Assembly (NCBI RefSeq): GCF_019977295.1 | Contig: NZ_AP024651.1 | Span: forward strand, 2,046,001 to 2,110,000 | Length of the DNA stretch: 64,000 nucleotides | Source of the DNA: Arthrobacter sp. StoSoilB20 | Lineage (GTDB): Bacteria; Actinomycetota; Actinomycetes; Actinomycetales; Micrococcaceae | Reading direction: 5' to 3' | Part shown: one piece after another, positions 19,946 through 31,327 of the stretch | How the letters are laid out: each line of letters begins with the position of its first letter | How positions within the stretch are numbered: position 1 is the stretch's first letter | Translations under genes and position numbers: made by a program | Notes under the pieces: model-generated | The model's database searches: none | Seen by the model: only the letters and a program-made list of their open reading frames with translations | What the model was told of the DNA's origin: nothing

Positions 19946-20094
19946 TCGCGTTCGGTAAAGGGGCAACAGAGTCACCGCTCGTAGGGCCCAGTCCACAGCG
20001 TCGTGGCACCCCGGAAACCGGATCGCAGCATACCGATGTTCACTGGTCAAGCCGGGGCCAGAGGTCTGCGTAACTGTTCGTTGCGCTGGATCGG

Positions 20095-20112
20095 CTGGCC
20101 TACAATTCCAAT
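20095..20112 (+). promoter_or_regulatory. Possible -10 element upstream of gltB
   Basis: TACAAT at 20101-20106 matches the sigma-70 -10 consensus and lies about 100 bases before the gltB ATG. No convincing -35 box is at 17 bases, so this is a tentative promoter in the 259-base gap after lgt. Confidence 0.3.
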
Positions 20113-20204
20113 TACTAGCGCTTTGTTGTGCCCGTCACAGGGCAGGCAAGGTGGGGCCAACGTTGTCCCTTCCATACGCACGATCTCGAGGAAGGACGTC
20201 TCCC

Positions 20205-23200
20205 ATGACCCATCTTCATAACCCCGGTTGGTCCGAAAAAATCGAACCGCAGGGTGCCATGTCTCCGTTCAAGCGCTTTGCCGCGCTCCCGGAGGCCCAG
20301 GGTCTTTACAACCCTGATAAGGAGAAGGACGCCTGCGGCCTGGCCATTATTGCCACGCTCCGCGGGGAACCGGGATACGACATCGTGGAAGCGGCACTGA
20401 CCGCCCTCCGCAATCTCGAACACCGCGGCGCCGTGGGCGCCGACGAAGGTACCGGCGACGGTGCGGGCCTGCTGATGCAGGTTCCGGACGAGTTCTTCCG
20501 GGCCGTCACAGAATTCGAGCTGCCTGCTCCCGGCCAGTATGTAGTGGGCACTGCCTTCCTTCCTGCTGAGTCCCGCGAAGCGGATACCGCCAAGGCAGGC
20601 ATTGAAGCCCTTGCCGCCGACGAGGGCCTCACTGTCCTTGGCTGGCGTGAGGTACCCGTGGTGGCTGACCTTGTAGGCGCCATGGCGCGAGCCTGTATGC
20701 CGTACTTCTCGCAGCCGTTCTTTGCCTCCGCCACCGGCGAGCAGCTGGAACACAACGAGCTTGATTCGCGCGCCTGGCGTATCCGCAAGCGTGCCCAGAA
20801 CAAGTTCGGCGTGTACTTCCCGTCGCTGTCCTCGCGCACCATTGTGTACAAGGGCATGCTGACCACCGCCCAGTTGGAGCCGTTCTACCCGGACCTCTCG
20901 GACAAGCGCTTCAAGACCAAGCTGGCCATCGTCCACTCACGCTTCTCCACCAACACCTTCCCGTCCTGGCCGTTGGCGCAGCCGTTCCGTACCATCGCCC
21001 ACAACGGTGAGATCAACACGGTCAAGGGCAACCGCAACTGGATGCGTGCCCGTCAGTCACAGCTGGCCAGCCCGCTGCTGGGCTCAGTGCCCGAAGAGCT
21101 GTACCCGATCTGCACCCCCGGTGCCTCGGACTCCGCTTCCTTCGATGAGGTTGCAGAGCTCCTTTGGCTGTCCGGCCGCCCCATCACGCACTCCATCATG
21201 ATGATGATCCCGGAAGCGTGGGAGAACCACGCCACCATGGATCCGGCCCGCCGTGCTTTCTACGAGTACCACTCACTGCTCATGGAGCCGTGGGATGGGC
21301 CGGCAGCTGTTTCCTTCACCGATGGCAACCTTGTTGGCGCCACGCTGGACCGCAACGGCCTGCGCCCGGGACGTTATTGGATCACCGAAGACGGCCTCAT
21401 CATCTTCGCCTCAGAGGTTGGCGTGATCGAGGTTGAGCCCTCCAACGTGGTCAAGAAGGGCCGCGTTGCCCCCGGCAAGATGTTCCTGGTGGACACCGAA
21501 GCCGGCCGCATCATTGACGACGCCGAGGTCAAGGCCGAGGTAGCTGCTGCAAACCCGTGGGCTGAATGGCTCAAGGACAACCTGATCGACATCAACGAGC
21601 TCCCCGAGCGTGAGCACGTGGTTCACACCGCTGCGTCGGTCAATATCCGCCAGCGCACGTTCGGCTACACCACCGAGGAGCTGAAGATCCTGCTGGGACC
21701 GATGTCCCGGACCGGTGCCGAGCCCCTCGGTGCCATGGGTTCGGACACGCCTGTGGCTGTCCTCTCCAAGCGCCCACGCTTGTTGTTCGACTACTTTGTG
21801 CAGTCCTTTGCCCAGGTGACCAACCCGCCGCTGGATGCCATCCGCGAAGAGTTGGTTACTTCGCTGAAGTGCGCCATCGGGCCCAACGGCAACCTCTTGG
21901 ACGGCAAGCAGGTCCGCCAGCCGCAGATCTCCCTGCCGTTCCCGGTGATCAACAACGATCAACTCGCCAAGATCGCGAACATCGAAACCCCCGACGGCGA
22001 TCGCATCGCCATGAAGGTTCGTGGCCTTTACCGCCCCGAGGGTGGGGAAGCGGCGCTTCGTGCGCGCCTGACCGAAATCTGCGAGCAGGTCTCCGGCGCG
22101 ATCAACCGTGGCGTGCAGTACGTGGTGCTGTCCGACCGTGACTCGAACGCGCAGTGGGCTCCCATTCCTTCGCTGCTTCTGGTCAGCGCAGTGCACCACC
22201 ACCTGCTCCGCAGTGCCAACCGCACCAAGACCGCCCTGGTGGTTGAGGCCGGCGACGTCCGCGAGACGCACCATGTTGCAGTGCTCATCGGTTACGGCGC
22301 ATCTGCCGTCAACCCGTACCTGGCCATGGAGTCGGTGGAACAGCTGATCTCCAACGGCGATGTCACAGGCGTCACTGCAGAAGACGGCGTTTACAACCTC
22401 ATCAAGGGCCTTGGCAAGGGTGTCCTGAAGATCATGTCCAAGATGGGCATCTCCACCGTGGCTTCCTACACGGGAGCCCAGACCTTCGAGGCACTGGGCC
22501 TGTCCCAGGACCTCGTGGATGAATTCTTCTCCGGCACGCACTCCCAGCTCGGTGGCGTGGGCCTGGACGTGATTGCCGCCGAGGTTTCGGCACGCCACCA
22601 GATGGCGTACCCGGAGGGCGGCATCGAGCACCCGCACCAGCCGTTGCTGGGCGGTGGCGAGTACCAGTGGCGCCGTGACGGTGAACCGCACCTCTTCAAC
22701 CCGGAGACGGTTTTCCGCCTGCAGCACGCTACCCGCGAACGCCGGTACGACATCTTCAAGTCCTACACCAAGGGCATTGACGATCAGTCCGAGAACCTGA
22801 TGACCCTGCGCGGGCTCCTGAAGTTCAAGGACGGTGTCCGTCCGGCGGTCCCGCTCGAGGAAGTGGAGCCCGTCTCCAGCATCGTCAAGCGTTTCTCCAC
22901 CGGTGCAATGAGCTACGGTTCCATCTCCAAGGAAGCGCACGAAACACTCGCCATCGCCATGAACCGGTTGGGCGCCAAGTCCAACACCGGTGAAGGCGGC
23001 GAGGACGTTGACCGCCTGCTGGATCCCGAGCGCCGCTCTGCCATCAAGCAGATCGCTTCGGGCCGGTTCGGTGTCACCAGCTTGTACCTGACCAATGCCG
23101 ACGACATCCAGATCAAGATGGCCCAGGGCGCCAAGCCCGGCGAAGGCGGCCAGTTGATGGCACAGAAGGTCTACCCCTGGGTAGCCCGGACACGTCACTC

Positions 23201-24810
23201 CACACCCGGCGTCGGACTCATTTCCCCGCCCCCGCACCACGATATCTACTCGATCGAAGACCTCGCCCAGCTCATTTACGATGCCAAGCGCGCCAACCCT
23301 TCGGCCCGTGTGCACGTGAAGCTGGTTTCGGAAGTCGGGATCGGCACGGTGGCCTCCGGCGTCACCAAGGCGAAGGCCGACGTCGTGCTTGTTTCAGGTC
23401 ACGACGGCGGTACCGGCGCCTCGCCGCTGAACTCGCTCAAGCACGCGGGTGTGCCGTGGGAACTCGGCCTCGCCGAAACCCAGCAGACCCTCATGCTTAA
23501 CGGTCTGCGTGACCGTGTGGTGGTTCAGGTTGACGGTCAGCTCAAGACCGGCCGCGACGTCGTCATTGCCGCCCTGCTGGGTGGCGAGGAGTACGGCTTC
23601 GCAACCGCGCCCTTGGTGGTTTCCGGCTGCATCATGATGCGCGTCTGCCACTTGGACACCTGCCCTGTTGGTGTTGCCACGCAGAACCCTGAGCTCCGTT
23701 CACGGTTCAACGGCAAGCCGGAGTTCGTGGTCAACTTCTTCGAGTTCCTCGCAGAAGAAGTCCGTGAGATCCTGGCCGAGCTCGGTTTCCGGAGCCTGGA
23801 AGAGGCAATCGGGCACGCCGAGGTCCTGGATACCCGCGAAGCGATCAACCACTGGAAGGCCGAAGGGCTGGACCTGGACCCCATCCTGCACGGGCTGGAG
23901 TTCGACGACGACGTGCCGCTGCGCAACATGACCGGCCAGAACCACGAGCTGGACAAGCACTTCGACCAGCGGCTGATCACCATGGCGCAAGAAGCGCTCA
24001 GCGACCGCATGCCCGTCAAGATCACCCTGGACGTCATCAACACGGACCGTTCCGTGGGTACGATGCTCGGCCATGTGGTGACCAAGACCTTCGGCATCGA
24101 TGTCCTGGCGACCGACACCATCGACGTCACGCTCAATGGCACCGCCGGCCAGTCCCTCGGCGCGTTCCTGCCCGCAGGCATCACGCTGCGGATGTTCGGT
24201 GACTCCAACGACTATGTGGGCAAGGGCCTCTCCGGTGGACGCATCATCGTCCGCCCGGACCGCACCAACGTGTTCCAGGCCGAGCGCAACGTCATTGCCG
24301 GCAACGTCATCGGTTACGGTGCAACCAGCGGTGAGATGTTCCTGCGTGGCCAGGTGGGCGAACGCTTCCTGGTCCGCAACTCCGGCGCGACCGCCGTCGT
24401 CGAAGGTATCGGCGATCATGGTTGCGAGTACATGACCGGTGGCCAGACCCTGATCATCGGCCGCACCGGACGCAACTTCGGTGCCGGCATGTCCGGTGGT
24501 ACTGCCTATGTGCTGGACCTTCAGCCTGAGCGCGTCAACAAGATGGCCCTCGATACCGGCGAACTGCAGCTCCTGGAGCTCGACGCCGAGGACCGCGACA
24601 TCGTTCATGGTTTGCTGACCAAGCACCTTGAGGAAACCGAATCCGTCCTGGCCGGCCGTCTGCTCGAAAACTTCGACGACACTGCCGCCCGCATCACCAA
24701 AGTGCTGCCGCGCGATTACGCCGCAGTCCTGCAAACCCGTCTCGACGCCATCGAAGAGGGCCTTGACCCCGATGGCGAAGAAGTATGGTCTCGAATCCTG
24801 GAGGTAACCG

Positions 24811-24818
<8 letters not shown>
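20205..24818 (+). CDS. gltB: Glutamate synthase (NADPH) large subunit
   Basis: GltB takes the amide of glutamine and, with electrons from GltD, makes two glutamates. The 1537-residue precursor has a short propeptide before the nucleophile Cys44 (KDACGLAII), a class II amidotransferase domain (about 44-430), a central domain, an FMN barrel (about 850-1220) with the [3Fe-4S] cysteines in [15 protein letters not shown] (from 1142), and the C-terminal beta-helix GXGXG domain. The ATG at 20205 after GAGGAAGGA is preferred over a longer frame from 20151. It overlaps gltD by 8 bases. Confidence 0.97.
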
Positions 24819-26268
<1,450 letters not shown>

Positions 26269-26322
26269 CGCCGGCAGGAACAACCTTTTACTCAATCAGC
26301 ATGAACTACTTAGGGTAGGTAT

Positions 26323-27816
26323 ATGAGACGCGCAAAAATTGTGGCAACTTTCGGCCCGGCTATCTCCAGCTTCGACAACACCCTCGCGGTGCTGGAGGCA
26401 GGCGTTGACGTTGCCCGCATGAACATGAGCCACGGCGACTACTCCGTGCATGACATCACCTACGAAAACGTCCGCAAGGCTGCGGCGCAGCTGGGCAAGC
26501 CTGTTGCGATCATGGCTGACCTGCAGGGACCCAAGATCCGTCTTGGCCGTTTTGTTGACGGACCCCACGAGCTGGCCGTCGGCGACACCTTCACCATCAC
26601 CACCGAAGACGTCCCCGGCACCAAGGAGATTTGCTCCACCACGCTCAAAAGCCTCACCGAAGACGTCAATGTGGGCGATGCCCTGTTGATCGACGACGGC
26701 AAGGTGGCCATGCGCGCCATCGAGGTTGACGACGTCAAGGTTGTTGCCACCGTGACCGTTGGCGGCAAGGTCTCCAACAACAAGGGCATCAACCTGCCAG
26801 GCGTAGCCGTCAACGTTCCCGCCTTGAGCGAAAAGGACGAGGACGACCTCCGTTGGGCACTCAAGCGCGGCGCCGACCTCATCGCCCTCTCGTTCGTGCG
26901 TGATGCCTCAGACATCAAGCGCGTCCACGAGATCATGGACGAAGAAGGTCGCCGCGTACCGGTGATCGCCAAGATCGAAAAGCCGCAGGCCGTTGAGCAG
27001 CTCCACGAGATCATCGACGCCTTCGACGCCATCATGGTTGCTCGTGGCGACCTCGGTGTTGAACTGCCGCTCGAAGAGGTGCCGATCGTCCAGAAGCGCG
27101 CCATTGAACTGGCACGCCGCTGGGCCAAGCCGGTCATCGTGGCCACCCAGGTCCTCGAGTCCATGATCGACAACCCGCGTCCGACGCGCGCCGAGGCTTC
27201 GGACTGCGCCAACGCAGTGCTCGACGGCGCCGACGCAGTCATGCTCTCCGGTGAAACTTCCGTGGGCCAGTACCCCATCGAAACCGTCAAGGTCATGGCC
27301 CGGATCATCGAGTCCACCGAGGTTCACGGCCTCGAGCGCGTACCCCCGCTGGGCACCAAGCCCAAGACCCGTGGTGGCGCAATCACCCGTGCCGCCGTCG
27401 AAATCGCCGACCAGCTGGATGCCAAGTACATTTGTACTTTCACCCAGTCCGGTGACTCCGCACGACGCCTCTCGCGCCTGCGCCCGGTCAAGCCCGTCTT
27501 CGCCTTCACCCCGGTGGAGCACGTCTGGAACCAGCTGGCCCTCACCTGGGGCATCCAGCCGGTGCTGGTTCCCTCCGTGGGCCACACTGACGAGATGACC
27601 GCACAGGTTGACAAGAGCCTGCTCGAAATGGATCTCGTGGAGGAAGGCGACCTGGTTGTCATCGCTGCCGGTTCCCCTCCCGGACAGGCCGGTTCCACGA
27701 ACTCGCTGAAGGTCCACAAGGTGGGCGACCTCGCCGACACCTCCAAGACCGACGACGGTTCACGCAAGGAACCCGTTGGCCCCTGGCCGGAAAAGAAGTC
27801 CAAGGCCAAGAGCTAG
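26323..27816 (+). CDS. pyk: Pyruvate kinase
   Basis: It converts phosphoenolpyruvate and ADP to pyruvate and ATP, the last step of glycolysis. The 497-residue protein has RRAKIVATFGPA at the start, MADLQGPKIR, the active-site Lys in VIAKIEKPQAV, MVARGDLGVELP and the LSGETSVGQYP region, then the C-terminal regulatory domain. The last 25 residues are hydrophilic and Lys-rich. A Shine-Dalgarno-like TAGGGTAGG precedes the ATG. A strong terminator follows 14 bases after the stop. Confidence 0.97.
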   Translation: MRRAKIVATFGPAISSFDNTLAVLEAGVDVARMNMSHGDYSVHDITYENVRKAAAQLGKPVAIMADLQGPKIRLGRFVDGPHELAVGDTFTITTEDVPGTKEICSTTLKSLTEDVNVGDALLIDDGKVAMRAIEVDDVKVVATVTVGGKVSNNKGINLPGVAVNVPALSEKDEDDLRWALKRGADLIALSFVRDASDIKRVHEIMDEEGRRVPVIAKIEKPQAVEQLHEIIDAFDAIMVARGDLGVELPLEEVPIVQKRAIELARRWAKPVIVATQVLESMIDNPRPTRAEASDCANAVLDGADAVMLSGETSVGQYPIETVKVMARIIESTEVHGLERVPPLGTKPKTRGGAITRAAVEIADQLDAKYICTFTQSGDSARRLSRLRPVKPVFAFTPVEHVWNQLALTWGIQPVLVPSVGHTDEMTAQVDKSLLEMDLVEEGDLVVIAAGSPPGQAGSTNSLKVHKVGDLADTSKTDDGSRKEPVGPWPEKKSKAKS

Positions 27817-27830
27817 CTCTTCGGTTGTTG

Positions 27831-27867
27831 AATGCGGGCCCCGCCTTTTGGTGGGGCCCGCATTTTT
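27831..27867 (+). terminator. Intrinsic terminator of pyk
   Basis: A 15-bp stem with one G-T wobble (27831-27845 with 27850-27864) and a TTTT loop ends in CATTTTTG, a classical rho-independent terminator. Confidence 0.92.
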
Positions 27868-27901
27868 GTTGGCTCAGTGGGTGCGTACGGCTTTGGTGCG
27901 T

Positions 27902-27947
27902 ACGACGGCGGCCGCCCACCTCGTGCGAGGTGAGCGGCCGCCGTCGT
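27902..27947 (-). terminator. GC-rich hairpin after the ANTAR regulator
   Basis: Outer arms ACGACGGCGGCCGC (27902-27915) and GCGGCCGCCGTCGT (27934-27947) with an inner CACCTC/GAGGTG pairing form a very stable stem 11 bases past the stop of the minus-strand regulator. There is no long U-run, but the site is right for ending that transcript. Confidence 0.7.
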
Positions 27948-27957
27948 GCGTTTGAAG

Positions 27958-28563
27958 CTAGTTGACCTGGTTGATGATGGTTTCGGCAACCTCGCGCATG
28001 CTGAGGCGGCGGTCCATGGAGGTCTTCTGGATCCAGCGGAAAGCTTCCGGCTCCGTCAGGCCCATCTTGGTGGTCAGGAGGCTCTTGGCGCGCTCTACGA
28101 GCTTGCGGGTGGCGAACTGCTCCTGGAGGTCGGAGACCTCGTTCTCGAGCGCCTTGATTTCCTCGTGGCGGGACAGGGCGATCTCGATGGCCGGGATCAG
28201 GTCCGCGGGGGAGAACGGCTTGACGACGTACGCCATGGCGCCGGCATCGCGTGCCCGCTCCACCAGTTCCTTCTGGCTGAAGGCAGTCAGCAGGACAACG
28301 GGAGCAATACGTGCCTTGACGATCTTCTCAGCCGCGGAAATGCCGTCCATGACAGGCATCTTCACGTCCATGAGGACAAGATCAGGCTTCAATTCCTCGG
28401 CCAGCTGCACGGCCTTCTCGCCGTTGTCTGCCTCGCCGACGACGTCGTACCCCTCGCCCTTCAGGATCTCAATAATGTCCAGGCGGATGAGGGTCTCATC
28501 CTCGGCTACGACAACGCGTCGGGCCGGCTGGGCTGTGGGTGTGGACTCCGTCTGTTCGGTCAC
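27958..28563 (-). CDS. pdtaR: ANTAR-domain response regulator, PdtaR-like
   Basis: The 201-residue protein has a receiver domain (about 15-130) with phospho-acceptor Asp66 in LVLMDVKMPVMDG and conserved Lys115 in VVKPFSP, then a coiled segment and an ANTAR RNA-binding domain (about 135-195) with ERAKSLLTTKMGLTEPEAFRWIQ. ANTAR proteins stop transcription termination by binding paired RNA hairpins. The arrangement matches M. tuberculosis Rv1626 (PdtaR), whose kinase PdtaS is encoded apart, as here. It is convergent with pyk and terminated by its own hairpin. Confidence 0.92.
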   Translation of the reverse strand: MTEQTESTPTAQPARRVVVAEDETLIRLDIIEILKGEGYDVVGEADNGEKAVQLAEELKPDLVLMDVKMPVMDGISAAEKIVKARIAPVVLLTAFSQKELVERARDAGAMAYVVKPFSPADLIPAIEIALSRHEEIKALENEVSDLQEQFATRKLVERAKSLLTTKMGLTEPEAFRWIQKTSMDRRLSMREVAETIINQVN

Positions 28564-28761
28564 GGGATCTCCTTGAAAAGGTTCGGCGGGTTCATGTCCA
28601 TCTTAGTGTGGACTCTTTGATGGCTGGTTTTTGTTGCATCAGCGTGCCCGGTTCTTTGAATCAGCCTATCTGCATGTAGAGTAGTTTCGCGTGCTGGGAA
28701 AGGATCGCGTTGCTCACAGAAATGAGAGCAGTCAGCGAGATTTAACTTCCAAGTAATCCGC

Positions 28762-28843
28762 GCCCGAGTGGCGGAATTGGCAGACGCGCTGCACTCAAAA
28801 TGCAGTATCGAAAGGTGTGTGGGTTCGAGTCCCACCTCGGGCA
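28762..28843 (+). tRNA. tRNA-Leu (anticodon CAA)
   Basis: The 82-base gene folds as a type II tRNA: acceptor GCCCGAG/CTCGGGC with discriminator A, anticodon stem CTGCA/TGCAG around loop CTCAAAA (anticodon CAA), a variable arm and T-arm GTGGGTTCGAGTCCCAC. CCA is not encoded. The 3' half serves as the likely attachment site of the adjacent integrase. Confidence 0.97.
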
Positions 28844-28857
28844 CAGTAATGTCGCAG

Positions 28858-28882
28858 GTCAGGGGCCTATATGGCCCCTGAC
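28858..28882 (+). repeat. Perfect hairpin between tRNA-Leu and the integrase
   Basis: GTCAGGGGCC and GGCCCCTGAC are perfect 10-bp arms around TATAT. It begins 15 bases after the tRNA and may end the tRNA transcript or be part of attL. Two copies of TGTTGACA follow at 28883 and 28904, 21 bases apart, and could be integrase arm sites. Confidence 0.6.
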
Positions 28883-28929
28883 TGTTGACAAAACCCCCAA
28901 ATCTGTTGACACGGAACTAGCATTTTCAT

Positions 28930-30060
28930 GTGGCTAGTATCCGGAAACGCGTCAAAAAGGACGGCTCTTCGTCCTTCATGGTGGTCTGGCGCGACCCCAA
29001 GATCCGGAAGCAGCAGGGCATCACTGTCGACTCCGCGCATGAGGCGGAAACGCTCAAGCGGTTGCTCGATGCGAACGGCCAGTCCTTCGAAATCGCACAG
29101 CAGGCACTGCTGGACAACAGGGCAAAGATACCCACTGTTGGCGAAGTAATCCAGGAGCACATCGACCTCCTGATCCGGCCGTCGAGCGGGACTGTGAAGA
29201 CGTATCAGACCATGCTTGATCTCCACGTAAAGAAGGTCATCGGGCACGTCGCCGTCGACAAGCTGGATTATCGGATGATCGCCTACTGGGTGAAGTCGAT
29301 GATGGCCAAAGGGCGGTCGCCGAAGACGATCAAGAACGTCCACGGGCTGATCTCTGCTTCGATGAACACTGCGGAGATGCTGGGGTACATCACGCGCAAT
29401 CCTTGCCGCGGCGTGCAGTTGCCTAGCGTCGAAAAGGCCGAGGATGAAATGATGTTCCTCACCCATGCTGAGTTCGGTCTGATCATGGACGGTATGGGGG
29501 AGCGGTACAAGGACTTCACCAACTTCCTGGTGATGACCGGGACGCGCTTTGGGGAAGCCACGGCGCTGACCGTCGCGGACATTGATCTGCTGGGCAAACC
29601 GGCGACCGCTCGGATTAATAAGGCATGGAAGCGGGACGGGCAGAACCAGTTCTATATCGGCCCGACGAAGACCGGCGCGGGCAAACGGACCATCGGGTTG
29701 AACCCGGCGCTGGTTGACCTGCTCATCCCGTTGGTGGCTGGACGCCTTGGTGGTGACCTGCTTTTCACGACACCCAGAGGTGAGCGGATTGTTCACAAAC
29801 TCTACTGGCACCACTACTGGATGCCGGCGGTCAAGGCAGCCCAGGATCGCGGCCTGAGGAAGAATCCACGTATTCACGATCTACGCCACACCCATGCCTC
29901 GTGGTTGATTCAGGATGGTGTCCCTATCTTCACTATCTCGCGTCGGTTGGGTCACGCCTCGACCAGGACTACAGAGGGCGTCTATGGGCACCTGATGCCG
30001 GAAGCGCTGCAGGCTGGGGCGGATGCAACGGAGCGGTCGGTGTCGGCGTTCATGCGCTGA
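28930..30060 (+). CDS. Tyrosine-type site-specific integrase
   Basis: The 376-residue protein has an N-terminal arm-binding region, a SAM-like core-binding domain (about 70-170) and the catalytic domain (about 180-365). The full active site is visible: Arg206 in MTGTRFGEA, Lys247 in PTKTGAGK, His316 and Arg319 in HDLRHTHASWL, His342 in RRLGHAST and nucleophile Tyr352 in EGVYGHLMPE. It should recombine the element at the tRNA-Leu gene. The GTG start gives MASIRKRVKKDGSSSF, a usual beginning for actinobacterial integrases. An ATG two bases upstream is out of frame. Confidence 0.95.
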   Translation: MASIRKRVKKDGSSSFMVVWRDPKIRKQQGITVDSAHEAETLKRLLDANGQSFEIAQQALLDNRAKIPTVGEVIQEHIDLLIRPSSGTVKTYQTMLDLHVKKVIGHVAVDKLDYRMIAYWVKSMMAKGRSPKTIKNVHGLISASMNTAEMLGYITRNPCRGVQLPSVEKAEDEMMFLTHAEFGLIMDGMGERYKDFTNFLVMTGTRFGEATALTVADIDLLGKPATARINKAWKRDGQNQFYIGPTKTGAGKRTIGLNPALVDLLIPLVAGRLGGDLLFTTPRGERIVHKLYWHHYWMPAVKAAQDRGLRKNPRIHDLRHTHASWLIQDGVPIFTISRRLGHASTRTTEGVYGHLMPEALQAGADATERSVSAFMR

Positions 30061-30083
30061 TGCGCCGAGCTTTTTGTGTTCCC

Positions 30084-30350
30084 TTACGAAGCCATGCGGT
30101 TGCGTGCTCTAGTACCTATGAGTCGAGTGTTGGCGTTGTTTCCTTCGCGGCTGTCCGCTGCCGGGTCGGCGCCGGGCAATACCTCGCTGAGCCTAGCGAT
30201 CTCCGTGATGTGATCAGACGTGAAGACGATTTTTCCCTTGCCCCAGCATGCGTGCGGGAACCGTCCCGATGCAGCGCCGTCACGCAGCCATCCTTCGCTG
30301 CAGCGCATGAGCGCCGCAGCCTCAGCAGGTTCGAAAAATTCCAAGTCCAT
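30084..30350 (-). CDS. Excisionase-like helix-turn-helix protein
   Basis: The 88-residue product has a MerR/Xis-type winged helix near its start: FFEPAEAAALMRCSEGWLRDGAASGRFPHACWGKGKIVFT, followed by DHITEIARL. Such small proteins bend DNA at attachment sites and turn integration into excision. The ATG at 30350 follows CGACGAGG; an in-frame start at 30410 would add 20 residues. It faces the integrase tail to tail, 23 bases apart, so both directions of recombination could be controlled separately. Assignment as Xis rests on fold and position. Confidence 0.75.
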   Translation of the reverse strand: MDLEFFEPAEAAALMRCSEGWLRDGAASGRFPHACWGKGKIVFTSDHITEIARLSEVLPGADPAADSREGNNANTRLIGTRARNRMAS

Positions 30351-30611
30351 GTCAAACCTCGTCGTTTGTTCGCCTCGGCTTTTCATTGCTTTAAGCACCC
30401 GCAGGAACATGACGAAAGTGCGAGGGTCCAGGACTGTCTCTAAAGGGAAAGGTTCACGAGGCAGCTAATGTCTCCCCGAGGGAGGCTGGCTACATGGATG
30501 AAAGCGCCGGATCCCACGGATCTTTCTGGTTACCGTATGTCTTGATAGTCATTTTGCTGCGAAGTGTCTCGGTTGTGTTCGACGATGCAGTTCACGAGGC
30601 AGGATGACTGG

Positions 30612-31200
30612 ATGAGGAGGCTTGGGTATACGAGCGTCAGTACAGCTGCCCAGGATGCGCGGTTGCAGTTGGATTCGTCGTTGTCCGTGGGCGTGCAGCG
30701 GCGTGATGTGTTTTCGGACGCTACTTCCGGCAATCGGGCCGCGGGTCAGCGGCCGGGTATAAGAAGCTCCTCGACTATGCGGAAGCTGGGGACACCCTGG
30801 TGGTCTTACGGGTGGACCGCCTGGGGAGGTCTTTGATCGACGTGCTGAACACCGTGAACCTGCTGCAGGGCAGGGAAGTGGCGCTTCGTTTCTGATGGAA
30901 TAGACCCTGCAACGAGCACGGGCAGGTTGATGCTGAATATGCTGGCTACCTTGGCTGACTATGAACGCGAATTGATCACTGTGCAGGCCAACGTCGGTAT
31001 CGCTGCTGCCGAGGCCAATGAAACCAAGGTCGGCATGCCTTTTTGGTAGATCCCGCAGTTGTCGCCGGGAAACTCGAGATCGTGCAGCAGGAGCGAGCCA
31101 AGGGCCGCACGGCTGAAGAGGCCGCCAAATTGGTCGGGTGGAGCAGGGCAACTCTGTACCGACATCAGCAAGCTCACGCTGCCAGATCAGCCGCACCTGG
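30612..31200 (+). pseudogene. Decayed serine recombinase (resolvase/invertase)
   Basis: Pieces of one resolvase appear in different frames: MRRLGYTSVSTAAQDARLQL at 30612, then AGDTLVVLRVDRLGRSLIDV after a shift near 30730, GRLMLNMLATLADYERELI near 30925, and a C-terminal Hin-type helix-turn-helix, KGRTAEEAAKLVGWSRATLY, near 31095-31160. Stops and at least two frameshifts interrupt it, so no active enzyme is expected; the catalytic Ser also lies in an altered YTSVST context. It is a remnant of an older insertion inside the element. Confidence 0.85.
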
Positions 31201-31327
31201 TTCTTGAGGATATTCCGTCACCTCGAATAGGGCGGCCGGTTGTCACTGTAAAGGTTGTCAGCTAAAGGGAGACTCCCTGGTCCTCGGTGATCCAGTCACG
31301 TGAAGGGCAGGCCCATAATGTAAGTGT

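Noticed and set aside
21411..23315. Open frame of 634 codons on the minus strand inside gltB
   Set aside because: It is a shadow of the strongly biased gltB codons; gltB itself shows all family motifs across this stretch.
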